64,000 nt of DNA from Desulfobulbaceae bacterium (GCA_020444175.1 JAHLLM010000026.1:1-64000); one strand, 5' to 3'; numbered from the stretch's first letter, positions 19,316 to 27,664 are shown. The notes: generated by a model not told the origin, from the letters alone. Made by a program: numbers and translations.

Positions 19316-19336
19316 GCCAGGAGGATGTCTGAGCGA

Positions 19337-19783
19337 ATGACTGAAATTGAAAAACTAATAAATCGAATGGAGCCTGAAAATGCTCTGGTGGCAATAGCCG
19401 CAGTTGCTCACAAACTGCTTTCTCATGCCAGCGATGCGGCCCGCCTTGATTTTGTTGTCTCGCTGATTGGGGAGAACGGGGCAGACAAGATCTCCAGCAT
19501 GGTCAATCTCTGACTGGCTGAATGTATGGACGAAGGTGTCGATCCAACAAGCATGTGTCAAAGCCTGGTTCACAAAGTTGCCCAGTCAAAACAGTTGATG
19601 GCGGTTGCAGACCCCGAGATTCTCATATTGTTTGAGAGCTGGCTTGATGAGCTTGAGGAAGAGGTGCTGAATTTTTTGAAAACAAATCATGGTGCCGACG
19701 CGCGAGACATTGCAAAAAAACTTGGCATATCTAAAAGCGGCGCTTCTTTCCTGCTTGCAAAATTAACAAAAGAAGCGACTTAA
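19337..19783 (+). CDS. Small helical HTH selenoprotein, Sec59 (TGA at 19511-19513)
   Basis: Read through the in-frame TGA at 19511 this is one 148-residue protein; read conventionally it would be two tiny same-frame ORFs. The N-terminal part is helical (EKLINRMEPENALVAIAAVAHKLL). The Sec sits in MVNL-U-LAEC, a UxxxC pair. After a helical middle, the last ~35 residues look like a winged or HTH fold (ARDIAKKLGISKSGASFLLAKL). Bases after the TGA can form ATGGAC/GTCGAT (one mismatch) with loop GAAGGT, GGT being bases 25-27 from the T of TGA. The start is set at 19337 because AGGAGG (19319-19324) abuts the ATG at 19325 with no spacing. Function unknown; a redox-sensing partner of ArsR is one guess. 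Confidence 0.72.
19511..19543 (+). promoter_or_regulatory. Sec codon and predicted bacterial SECIS hairpin 1
   Basis: TGA followed by a stem ATGGAC/GTCGAT (19526-19531 and 19538-19543, one G-G mismatch) and a 6-base loop GAAGGT. GGT occupies bases 25-27 counting T of TGA as 1, close to the essential GU of the E. coli fdhF element. Confidence 0.65.
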
Positions 19784-19794
19784 AGGAGACTGTT

Positions 19795-20049
19795 ATGCAC
19801 ACATTAACTGTTTTTCACAGCGGCAACCCGTCATGAGTAACCTGCAAAAAGGCTATAGGTGTAGCCAATGAAATAAAAGAAAAATTTGGCAGCAACCTTG
19901 AGGTAAGGATTCTTTCCACCGACTCTGCGGAAGCTAAATCTCATAATTTCAGGGCTTCAACCAATGTTTTATTGAACGATGAGTTGATACCACTTGATGT
20001 AGCAGTGGATAGAAATAAATTAGATCAGTTTTTATCGAATCATATTTAG
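19795..20049 (+). CDS. Thioredoxin-like selenoprotein with UxxC active site, Sec14
   Basis: An 84-residue protein, seen only if the TGA at 19834-19836 is decoded as Sec. It begins MHTLTVFHSGNPS-U-VTC, a beta strand leading into a UVTC redox motif (Sec14, Cys17) where thioredoxins and glutaredoxins have CxxC. KKAIGVANEIKEKFG (helix 1) and LEVRIFSTDS-like strand follow, and DELIPLDVAVDRNKLDQFL closes a minimal Trx fold. The frame after TGA runs 71 codons to a TAG. AAGGAG lies 6 bases before the ATG, and the hairpin after TGA is a good SECIS. Likely cytosolic thiol/selenol oxidoreductase. Third gene of the operon, 11 bases after the previous stop. Confidence 0.88.
19834..19866 (+). promoter_or_regulatory. 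Sec codon and predicted bacterial SECIS hairpin 2
   Basis: TGA at 19834-19836; perfect 5-bp stem GGCTA (19851-19855) / TAGCC (19862-19866), loop TAGGTG, with GGT at bases 25-27 from the TGA. Confidence 0.8.
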
Positions 20050-20067
20050 GGAAAGAGAGGAAAGAAT

Positions 20068-20379
20068 ATGAATATGCTTATTATCATCAGTACAAGCGAT
20101 GGCGAAACTATTTACAATGCAATGCGCCTGGCGAATGTCGGAGTAAAAAAAGGCGACCACATAAGTGTTTTCATGCTAGGTAAAGGAGTGCTCTTTTCTC
20201 AGGTCGGTACCGAAGAATTTGATGTAATGGAGCAGGTCAACCAATTTGAGGGAGATTTTTATGTCTGAGGCGTGTGCATGAAATCCCACGGTCTGGAGGG
20301 ATCAAGCACTTGTCCTATTGGTTGGATGGACGACCTTTATGAAATAGCAAAAAAGGCTGATACGGTCTTAACTTTTTAG
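20068..20379 (+). CDS. DsrE-family selenoprotein, Sec67 (TGA at 20266-20268)
   Basis: A 103-residue DsrE/DsrF-like protein. MNMLIIISTSDGETIYNAMRLANVGVKKGD and VFMLGKGVLF are the family's N-terminal Rossmann-like half. After the in-frame TGA the match resumes with U-GVC, then SSTCPIGWMDDLYEIAKKADTVLTF. The usual active-site Cys is thus Sec67, followed by Cys70 and Cys82. Without Sec decoding the protein would lose its whole C-terminal third and all its cysteines. DsrE-family proteins carry or transfer sulfane sulfur; Sec forms of DsrE-like proteins are known from deltaproteobacteria. Fourth gene of the operon. Confidence 0.92.
20266..20302 (+). promoter_or_regulatory. Sec codon and predicted bacterial SECIS hairpin 3
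   Basis: TGA at 20266-20268. Stem ATCCC (20283-20287) / GGGAT (20298-20302), or the alternative TCC/GGA inside it, places CGGT in the loop. GGT is again at bases 25-27 from the TGA. Confidence 0.75.
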
Positions 20380-20425
20380 CCTGTTAAAGGGAGATTTTAA
20401 AACAGTCAAGCTCGGAGTCCCGCAA

Positions 20426-21556
20426 ATGAAATTTACCCCTTTGAAATTTCAGGGAACACTGGCAGCAGCCGGCGTTGCACTGATGCCCTATATCTTTTTG
20501 AAAGTTAATATTTTTAAAAGCGACGGGCAGATTTCCCTATCTGACCTGTCGCTTCTGACAAAACCGAGTCTAGAGTATGTGGCAGCCTTGTTGTTGATTG
20601 CTGTGATGGGAAGTTTTGTTGTTATCCATCTCAGCCTTTCGGTTTTTTTTCTTCGTGAACTTATTAAGTGGGTCGCCACCTCCAGCTCCTTTAAAGAGAT
20701 ACTGAACAATCCACTGACGAATGCATCGCTGTTTTCTCCGCTCATCTCCGTGCCCATGACCATGATTGTCCTTTTTGGTCCAGTGAGCTTTTTTGTGCCG
20801 CAGATAACGGAAAATATGCAGCTACTGATGGCTCCGGCATTTGCGGTGTTCTGTCTTTTGTGGCTCCCTTTGGTTATTCTCGAAATCAAAGCCGTCCAGG
20901 TCTTTTTGACAAACCAGGTTGATTATCTGAGCTTGAACTTCGGCTGGCTCCTTGACGTGCTGGCCCTGGGAGCAGTGTCGTTGTTTGGTTCGAGCTTGGT
21001 CAACGCCTCGGAAAATCATCTGATTTCCAATGCTGCAGCAATCATGGTTTCCATCTCTTTAGCTGTAGGGGTGGTCATTTTTGCCTTTAAGATGTCTGTC
21101 CTCGTTTACCTGCAGGTAAAATCGGTGGCCAAGCCCACTGTTAACATTCTTCCGGCGTATTTTTTATTCATACCACCAATGTGTCTTCTTGGTTTCAGCT
21201 CTTTTAAGATCATGATGTTTACCAGTAAGAGTTATGGGGTTGATCTGTCTACCGCCTCATTTTTGACCATGGTTTTTTCATACGCAGGAGCAATGACGTG
21301 GTTTGTTTTCGCTATATACCGGCTGAGGGAATATTTGGGAAAGGAGTTCTTGTCTGCCGATTTCTCCCCGGCTCAATGGGGCATGGTCTGAGGCTTTGTT
21401 GGTACCCAAGTTTTGGGTACAATGGTTTATAAACTTTACTTCGCCAGTGCCTTTCTGGGGGCTGTCAATTTCTTGAGCATCATTTTTGTCACTGTCGTGT
21501 TCTTTTTGATATTTAAAAAGTTTATTGCCGCATCACGGAGGGCAGTATCTGCGTAA
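20426..21556 (+). CDS. Polytopic membrane selenoprotein, Sec322 (TGA at 21389-21391)
   Basis: A 376-residue membrane protein if the TGA at 21389 is Sec; 321 residues if it is a stop. About eight hydrophobic segments precede the TGA (for instance YVAALLLIAVMGSFVVIHLS and PAYFLFIPPMCLLGFSSF). The 54 codons after it encode a ninth clear segment (NFLSIIFVTVVFFLIF) ending in a basic KKFIAASRR tail, just what a genuine transporter C-terminus looks like. The segment pattern faintly recalls the TDT/SLAC1-like family, which I cannot confirm. Sec lies at a predicted membrane boundary (GMV-U-GFVGT). A perfect 8-bp hairpin follows the TGA. Last gene of the operon; it may export or import the operon's substrate. 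Confidence 0.68.
21389..21420 (+). promoter_or_regulatory. Sec codon and predicted bacterial SECIS hairpin 4
   Basis: TGA at 21389-21391; perfect 8-bp stem GTACCCAA (21402-21409) / TTGGGTAC (21413-21420) with loop GTT at bases 22-24. The geometry differs by three bases from the other hairpins here but is close to fdhF. No T-run follows, so a terminator is less likely. Confidence 0.55.
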
Positions 21557-21596
21557 TTTGAGGCGGGGAAAAATTAAAAAACCAATATGCTTATAA

Positions 21597-21736
21597 ACAA
21601 TTCTCAGTTAAAAATTGTCATGTTCCTTGTCGCCAAGCTTCTAATACTGGATTCCCGCCTCCGCGGGAATGACATTGTCCAGCCCGCCGTCACTCCCGCG
21701 GAGGCGGGAGTCTAGAGGTTAACAACTGAGAATTGT
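21597..21736. repeat. Palindromic MITE/REP-like element
   Basis: Ends are a perfect 13-bp inverted repeat, ACAATTCTCAGTT (21597-21609) and AACTGAGAATTGT (21724-21736). Inside are two GC-rich hairpins built from CCCGCCTCCGCGGG and its complement, which are themselves inverted relative to each other. AAAAAACCAATAT occurs just outside both ends (about 21576-21588 and 21745-21757) as a possible target-site relic. Such elements are common between bacterial genes and may stop the selenoprotein operon transcript. Confidence 0.7.
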
Positions 21737-21828
21737 ATAGAGGCAAAAAAACCAATATTAAACTCATAAATCCTTCCCTCATTTAGGATGTCAACTTTCT
21801 TCAATCGTCAGATTGGCTCTGAACTTGT

Positions 21829-22971
21829 TTAGGATTTCTTGCAGCTCTCCATGGCCCTGTTTTCCAGGTTGAAAATATGGGTGATTGCAGCCTCAATGGA
21901 AACATTTCGTTCAAACCAGCCCCTGAAGCATTGGGCCTCAAGACCCCATTCGGAATGGCTTAACTCCAATTCCGCCTTGATCTGACCCAGGAACTCGGCC
22001 AGATCCTCTTCGCTGTTGGCCTCCGAGTAAATCATGTAATCGCAGTGCTTGCGGAAGAGCATGATGGAGCCGTCATATCGTTTTCGTTTTTTCTGAAAGC
22101 AGGCAACCGTCTCTTTGAGCCTCTGCCCTATTTCGTCATGTACCTGGCTTGCAACGATAAAGCCGTAGTCCCGCTGGAATTTTCCATAATCTCCAAAGTT
22201 GATCAATTGCAGCTCATATCCCATGCTGCCATCTTCACCAAGAATATTCAGGTCATCAAGAACAAGGAGGTAACGGTAGTTATACAGTTCGCTCAAGGTG
22301 TCCCTGAAAAAGGTGTCCCTGCGGAAGTTTTCTATTTCTTCCATAAAGCCGGCAGTGGAATACAGGTGGATATTATCCAGTATCAGGGAATCGGCTATTG
22401 TGCAGAGGGCGTTTACTGCCTCCCCATCAAGGTGATGAAGGCTGACCTCATGCTTGAGTATTTCCAGCACACTTTGTTGGGGAAGGGCTTTTTTATAGGG
22501 TCGCTTGGCGCTCATGGCCTCAAACACATCGGCCACGGCAGTGATCCGGGACAGCCGGTCGATTTGATTTCCCTTCAAGCCAAGGGGATAGCCGCTGCCA
22601 TCCAGGCGTTCATGGTGGCGAAGAATGATGTAGGTTATTGAATCGTCCAGCAGCCTTCTGGCGAAAAATTTGGCGCCGATCAGGGGGTGATACTCCATTA
22701 TGCGCCGGTCCTGGAGGTTAAAGAGATTTGGTTTCAGGAGAATGTCATCGGGAATGGCAGTCTTGCCGATATCGTGGACAAGGCCTGCCAGCTCAAGGAT
22801 ATCAAGTTGTTCTGCCGGTAAACCCATTGCTTCACCTATTTTTTTGGCAATTCGGGATACCCTGATGGTGTGCACATAGGTGGGATAGTCTCTATAGGCC
22901 AGAACTTCGCTCATAATGGCAAAAAGGTCGTGAATGAGCATTTTATTGTCAAAGCTGAGTGTTGGTTCCAT
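21829..22971 (-). CDS. HD-GYP protein with degenerate GGDEF-like C-terminal domain
   Basis: A 380-residue cytosolic protein. Residues ~10-200 are an HD-GYP phosphodiesterase domain: ELAGLVHDIGKTAIPDDILLK holds the HD dyad, and RHHERLDGSGYPLGL the second histidine pair and GYP motif. The C-terminal half begins FFRDTLSELYNYRYLL, resembling the start of GGDEF domains, but no GGDEF signature follows, so it is probably a non-catalytic binding domain. Expected to hydrolyse cyclic di-GMP or a related dinucleotide. Confidence 0.88.
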   Translation of the reverse strand: MEPTLSFDNKMLIHDLFAIMSEVLAYRDYPTYVHTIRVSRIAKKIGEAMGLPAEQLDILELAGLVHDIGKTAIPDDILLKPNLFNLQDRRIMEYHPLIGAKFFARRLLDDSITYIILRHHERLDGSGYPLGLKGNQIDRLSRITAVADVFEAMSAKRPYKKALPQQSVLEILKHEVSLHHLDGEAVNALCTIADSLILDNIHLYSTAGFMEEIENFRRDTFFRDTLSELYNYRYLLVLDDLNILGEDGSMGYELQLINFGDYGKFQRDYGFIVASQVHDEIGQRLKETVACFQKKRKRYDGSIMLFRKHCDYMIYSEANSEEDLAEFLGQIKAELELSHSEWGLEAQCFRGWFERNVSIEAAITHIFNLENRAMESCKKS

Positions 22972-23006
22972 TGTGTTGTTTGTCCGTTGCCTCTTGCTTT
23001 TTCTGT

Positions 23007-23996
23007 TCAGCCTGGCTGTTGTTCGATCGTTGTGCCGTCTTCAGGGTTAATGCAGGGTTTACCGGTACCGAGGTTGACTTCAACGGTAATATGGGAAAGC
23101 CATGTCAGGTGTTTGACTAATTTTTTATAGTGTTCCGTTTTTTGAGGGAAGTGGGTGACAAGGGAGATGATTGCCGCATAATCGTTGGCCCCTACTTTCC
23201 AGACATGGAGATCGGCAATCCGATTATCCGCATCATTTTCGATTACCCCTTTGATTTCTGTTGTCAGGTCGCTTTTGACGCTGCTGTCCAGAAGAACGGG
23301 GCCTGTTTCCTTAATCAGCCCGTAGGCCCAATAGGTAATGACCATTGCCCCGACAATACCCATGGTTGGGTCCAGCCATCCCCAGCCGAAGTATTTGCCG
23401 GAAAGCAGGGCGACGATTGCCAGCAGCGATGTCAGGGCGTCAGCCAGAACATGGAAATAGGCGGCCCTGAGATTATGGTCATGATGATGATTGTGGCCCG
23501 AATGTTCATCGTGGTGTCCATGGTGAGAGTGGCCGTGGTCATGTTTGATGTCCAGCAGGAATGCGCTTGCAATGTTAACAACAAGGCCGATAACAGCAAC
23601 AATTATTGCCTGGTTGAAGTAGATTTCTTCGGGAGAATAGAGGCGCTGGATTGATTCGATGGCCATTACCATGGCAACCACGGCCAGAGCAATTGAGCTG
23701 GCAAATCCTCCAAGGATGCTGACCTTGCCGGTACCAAAGGTGAAATCAGGGTCATGGGCATGCTTTCTGGCATAGCGGTAGGCAAAGATGGTGATGAAAA
23801 AGGCGGCAACATGGGTGCCCATATGCCAGCCGTCCGCGAGCAGTGCCATGGAGCCGAAAAGAAGGCCTGCTGCTATTTCCACGGTCATGGTAACAGCGGT
23901 AAGGGCCAGCACCAGCCTGGTTCTTTGCTCGCCAAGCTCATTTATCACAGCAAAGTCATGTTCATGCTGCCATTGAGTTAGATTATATTTATGCAT
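23007..23996 (-). CDS. dmeF: CDF-family metal exporter, DmeF-like
   Basis: Cation diffusion facilitator of 329 residues with six membrane helices. The metal-site motifs are LLADGWHMGTHV in helix 2 and YFHVLADALTSLLA in helix 5. Between helices 4 and 5 lies a histidine-rich loop (DIKHDHGHSHHGHHDEHSGHNHHHDH, about residues 150-175, here partly quoted). The ADGWHMGTH form and CDHEH-type N-terminus are those of DmeF, which exports Co2+ and other divalent ions. Transcribed alone. Confidence 0.88.
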   Translation of the reverse strand: MHKYNLTQWQHEHDFAVINELGEQRTRLVLALTAVTMTVEIAAGLLFGSMALLADGWHMGTHVAAFFITIFAYRYARKHAHDPDFTFGTGKVSILGGFASSIALAVVAMVMAIESIQRLYSPEEIYFNQAIIVAVIGLVVNIASAFLLDIKHDHGHSHHGHHDEHSGHNHHHDHNLRAAYFHVLADALTSLLAIVALLSGKYFGWGWLDPTMGIVGAMVITYWAYGLIKETGPVLLDSSVKSDLTTEIKGVIENDADNRIADLHVWKVGANDYAAIISLVTHFPQKTEHYKKLVKHLTWLSHITVEVNLGTGKPCINPEDGTTIEQQPG

Positions 23997-24189
23997 GTGT
24001 TCCTTTGCCTGTTTGGCGGAAGATGAAAAGGATTTCGGTTATGGCTTTGCCGCACGATCACGGCAAAGGCCATGGGGTTGCGAGGTGCCTGCAGGGCAGA
24101 ATGTCATGATCTGCAATTCCAGGTCTTTTTAGTTTTCATAATGAAATTAAAAATCATTTTCAATAGGTAGGTTGAAAAAAGTGTCTCAA

Positions 24190-24256
24190 ACCAGAAAAAG
24201 CCATAATGACCACGAAAATTATTGGGGGATTCGTGGTCATTATGGCCTTTTCTGGT
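24190..24256. repeat. 27-bp inverted repeat, long hairpin
   Basis: Positions 24190-24216 and 24230-24256 are complementary over 27 bases with one mismatch (arms contain CCATAATGACCACGAA). The 13-base loop is TT/GGGGG-rich. No T-run follows on either strand, so it is not a standard terminator. It lies 45 bases past the stop of the truncated secreted-protein gene in a 300-base gap otherwise without features. Confidence 0.8.
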
Positions 24257-24300
24257 TCTGGACGAATAAATCGTCCATTGGCAGACGTTCGTCGCTGAGA

Positions 24301-26562
24301 TTATGGCGCGGTAAATACGAACCAGTCTGTTTCGCCGGGAGAGAAGGAATGATCCTGTACTGTATCCAGCACAAGCGGTGTGGCCTCAGCCGAATCATCA
24401 TCTTCTTCATAGGCGTCGGGCAGGGAAACGGTCGCCGTGGAGCTGCCGACATATCCGCTGGTTGAAATCAGAGTGGAGTAAGCACCGCCATAACCGTAGG
24501 CATCTTCAATGGCAATATAGTATGTTTCTCCCGAGGTAAAAGGCATTTTCAGACCTGCCTGGTATTCGTCACGACCTCCGTCGTCATTGATGGCGATCCA
24601 GTGATCCGTGTCCGGGGAGAGGAAGACTTTGATAAGCGGATCGGTTCGGACACCTGCGCTTGACCCGTTGGGGAAGGTTTCAATATAGTAATAGCTCGCA
24701 GCGGCAGGTGGCGTGTAATCCTGGCCAGGTGTTTCCTGGCTGATAAATCCTGATGCAGCGTATCCTGAACTGGTGACAATGTTAAGTTCATAAGGGTCAT
24801 AGGGACTGCCGGTCTGAAAAATCGAGCTGCTGCCATCATCCATAACAGTCTCAATCCTGGATATCCACCAGATCCCGCCGTCAGCAGGCTGAGGTAAAGT
24901 CCAGGAGGCTGCCCCCCATTCCCCGCGTTCAGGAAAAGAGGTAAGTTCGATATTCTGATAAGAAACTGCAGGTCCGGAAAGTTCGACTGTCACGCTGCTG
25001 ATGTGGTCAAGCATGTCCTGCATAAAAAAGGAGGCAAAGGAGACATATATTGCCGCCGTTTCCGGGCTGTTGTGAAACCCGAGTCCCGCGTATTCCAGTT
25101 GCGGAAAAGTGCCGTGACCGATTGCCAGGGCGTCATTGGCAACAGGCATTAAGGTGTATGTTTCTTCTTCATCATCAAAATCGCCATCCCCGTTTTTGTC
25201 CATGCGGGCCACCATATTGCCGGCTTCAAGGGATGGGGTGACAACCAGGGTGGAAACACCCCAGTAGCCGTCCAGAATTTCTTTAAAAACAGGATCACCC
25301 TCGCTGAACCAGATACCCGGATCGGTAATGAGAGGCCGGAAAAAGATATCCGTCATGGTCATAAACGCCGGGCCGGAAGTCGGAATGAGTTCGCCTTCGG
25401 CCATGAAAATTTCCACCCAGCCGGTGTCCATTTTCGCCAGCCAGTGTTGCTCAAAGGTTTCACTGGTAAAGCGCATTTCCTCCCTGATCTCAGCAAAACC
25501 CATGAAATTTGACTGGTAGCGATACCAGCTGCCGATAAAAGGATGGGTGTGTCCGATGCTGGAAAACAGGGCAACAAAGGAGCCGAGGTCTGTCGTGTCA
25601 GAGGTTTGGGCCGCAACATCCAAGCCGTCGATATCTCCATCGCCGTCTGCATCGCCGGGTATGGGCGGATAAACGGAAAGCCGCATGGTGTCGCTGGCAC
25701 TCAGTCCCGTCTCATCTGTCACGAACAGAGTGACATCGTAGACCCCTGGCGGCAGTTCATTGGTTGTCGGAGTGACTCCGCGTAATTTTGTGTTCAGGTC
25801 GGGATTGGTTGGGTCGGTGCGGTAGATGACGTCCCAGGCGTAGTTGGTGATAGTGCCGTTCTGGGATACGGAATTGCCGCCGTCCAGGGTCACGCTGCCG
25901 TAGAATTTTTGATCAGGACCGGCATCGGCCTGTATGAGCGCATTATAAAAATCAGTGAGCTGAATGTCATCATCGGAATCCAGCGAGGCAATAATACCGA
26001 GATCGTCCACCGCCCAAAATGTTTCAGTGGAGAAACCCATAGTGGCTGTAAATTTCAGGGCCGTATAGGTTCCATGGGGGACTGTTATCGTTTCATAACC
26101 AATAATGTTGATTGTTGCTGTATAGCTATTGGTGATGCCGTCAGCGGTGTAGGTTCCTGAGGTTTCCAGTATGTCGCCTATGTCCATAACGGGAGCGGCT
26201 ATTTGTTTGGCCGGATTGAAGGTAAGGGTAGAGGAAAGAACATAGTTTCCATCTCCGGGGTCTGTATATTTTTTCATTCCAAGCTCATAAAACCCAGTGT
26301 CGTCTTTAAAATAGTAACGTTTATAATATTGATCTGTTGAACTCGCTTTGACGACTTTGGCTGTATAGCCGTTAAAATCCTCTGTCCCTGGCAATACGTT
26401 TAAAACTTCCTGGTCTGTCTGGTTTTTCTGGTAAACCCAGGTGTTGCCGTCAACAAACATTGGATCATAGAAATTTGTCATATCAAGAGCAGCCCAGCCA
26501 CTTGTCGGGCAACCGAGAAAAAGGGAAAAAAGCCATAAAAGCGTGATTGTTATTTTCTGCAT
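24301..26562 (-). CDS. Secreted PKD/dockerin-like protein, C-terminal PPC domain cut short
   Basis: A 753-residue exported protein with a signal peptide (TLLWLFSLFLGCPTSGWAA). Features in order: an N-terminal beta-rich domain, a PKD-like domain (QADAGPDQKFYGSVTLDGG, residues ~215-300), and a calcium-binding dockerin-like motif (GDADGDGDIDGLDVAAQ, ~305). Further unrecognised beta domains follow, and then the start of a bacterial PPC domain (DAYEEDDDSAEATPL...DWFVFTAP). A PPC domain normally continues 40-50 residues beyond DWFVF, so the gene appears truncated at its 3' end. The start at 26562 follows GAGGA; the frame extends 12 codons further up without a ribosome site. Confidence 0.75.
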   Translation of the reverse strand: MQKITITLLWLFSLFLGCPTSGWAALDMTNFYDPMFVDGNTWVYQKNQTDQEVLNVLPGTEDFNGYTAKVVKASSTDQYYKRYYFKDDTGFYELGMKKYTDPGDGNYVLSSTLTFNPAKQIAAPVMDIGDILETSGTYTADGITNSYTATINIIGYETITVPHGTYTALKFTATMGFSTETFWAVDDLGIIASLDSDDDIQLTDFYNALIQADAGPDQKFYGSVTLDGGNSVSQNGTITNYAWDVIYRTDPTNPDLNTKLRGVTPTTNELPPGVYDVTLFVTDETGLSASDTMRLSVYPPIPGDADGDGDIDGLDVAAQTSDTTDLGSFVALFSSIGHTHPFIGSWYRYQSNFMGFAEIREEMRFTSETFEQHWLAKMDTGWVEIFMAEGELIPTSGPAFMTMTDIFFRPLITDPGIWFSEGDPVFKEILDGYWGVSTLVVTPSLEAGNMVARMDKNGDGDFDDEEETYTLMPVANDALAIGHGTFPQLEYAGLGFHNSPETAAIYVSFASFFMQDMLDHISSVTVELSGPAVSYQNIELTSFPERGEWGAASWTLPQPADGGIWWISRIETVMDDGSSSIFQTGSPYDPYELNIVTSSGYAASGFISQETPGQDYTPPAAASYYYIETFPNGSSAGVRTDPLIKVFLSPDTDHWIAINDDGGRDEYQAGLKMPFTSGETYYIAIEDAYGYGGAYSTLISTSGYVGSSTATVSLPDAYEEDDDSAEATPLVLDTVQDHSFSPGETDWFVFTAP

Positions 26563-26782
26563 CGCATTCCTCGTTATGGAATTGTTTTTGTCATTCAATA
26601 TAAATAAACCAAATAGATATTTAAGACAGCTACAAGGTGTTGCAAAAAATAAGCCACCCTCTATGTGTTGCGGATGAGCTTTCTTTTCAGGTGGTTATGT
26701 TTAGCTGTTGGGCGTGACAATGATTGCCTTTGCTGGGGATTCCGGAAAGAAGGAGAGGGATTTCCTGAAAAATGGAAAAAAT

Positions 26783-27658
26783 TTATCGAAAGGAGCGCTC
26801 CACCGCCTGCGCCATTTTCTCCATGTTGGCAAAATAATCCCTGGCCAGGGGATCAATGGCCACCACAGTGCCGTCAATGGCTCTGGCAATGATTTGAGCA
26901 CTTTTCTGCGAGAACTGGGGCTGGACAAAAAGGACGTGAACTCCCTGTCGCCTGGCTGACTCGATGAGCTGAGCAAGATGCCGGCCGCTTGGTTTTTTCC
27001 CGCCGGTTTCAACGGCTATCTGTTGCAGACCGTATGCCCTGGCAAAATAGCCGAAGGCGGGATGAAAAACAAAAAAGCTTTTTCCTTTAACAGGGGCAAG
27101 TTGCTTTTTGAGACGGGCGTTCAGGTCATCGAGGGCTTGTGAAAAAGAGAGGAAGTTGGCTTTGTAGTCAGGCTCCCCTTCAGGGTCAATTTGTACCAGG
27201 GTATTATAAATGATTGCAGCTTGTTTTTTGACCAGCAAAGGATCAAGCCAGATGTGGGGATCAAGCTCGTTTTCATGATGATGCCCGTCATCGTCGTGTA
27301 CCTCGCTTTGCCTCTCCAGTCTGATTCCCTTTCGGGTATCAACAATGTTGAGATGCGGCATGGAGTTTTGGATTTTAGGGATGAGCACATTTTCAAAGGC
27401 AACGCCGATCCTGAAAAAGACACTTGATTGCGCAAGTTTCGTCATCTGTTTCGGGGTCGGTCCATAGGTGGCGGGACTTTGTCCCGGTTGAACCAGGACA
27501 TCTACCGCCACTCTTTTGCCGCCAACCTGTTCGACAAAAAAGGCCTGGGGCAGGATGGAGACAAAAACCGGGACTTGAGCAGTGCCATCTGCCCCTGCAT
27601 TGCCGGTATGTACTGCCAGGAGCAGGAGCAGTGCCGCAAGGATCGAGAAAAATTTCAT
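26783..27658 (-). CDS. Metal ABC transporter substrate-binding protein, ZnuA-like
   Basis: A 291-residue periplasmic protein of cluster A-I (ZnuA/TroA) with signal peptide to about NAGADG. SILPQAFFVEQVGGKRVAVDVLV and PHLNIVDTRKGI are family stretches. A His/Asp loop (HDDDGHHHENE) precedes DPHIWLDP, the second metal His; a further His is in FVFHPAFGYFA. The first ligand His is replaced (SPATYGPTPKQ). Starts 6 bases after the NlpC/P60 gene stops, so they are probably cotranscribed. No permease or ATPase partner is adjacent. Confidence 0.87.
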   Translation of the reverse strand: MKFFSILAALLLLLAVHTGNAGADGTAQVPVFVSILPQAFFVEQVGGKRVAVDVLVQPGQSPATYGPTPKQMTKLAQSSVFFRIGVAFENVLIPKIQNSMPHLNIVDTRKGIRLERQSEVHDDDGHHHENELDPHIWLDPLLVKKQAAIIYNTLVQIDPEGEPDYKANFLSFSQALDDLNARLKKQLAPVKGKSFFVFHPAFGYFARAYGLQQIAVETGGKKPSGRHLAQLIESARRQGVHVLFVQPQFSQKSAQIIARAIDGTVVAIDPLARDYFANMEKMAQAVERSFR

Positions 27659-27664
27659 GATTTT

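Noticed and set aside
19313-19336. In-frame TGA between arsR and the next gene as another Sec codon
   Set aside because: The frames do join, but no hairpin or GGT at the expected distance follows, and a perfect AGGAGG lies right after the TGA. Both sides are complete proteins on their own.
21402-21420. Hairpin as transcription terminator of a 321-residue protein
   Set aside because: No T-run follows, and the downstream frame encodes a convincing membrane helix; kept as a SECIS candidate with moderate confidence.
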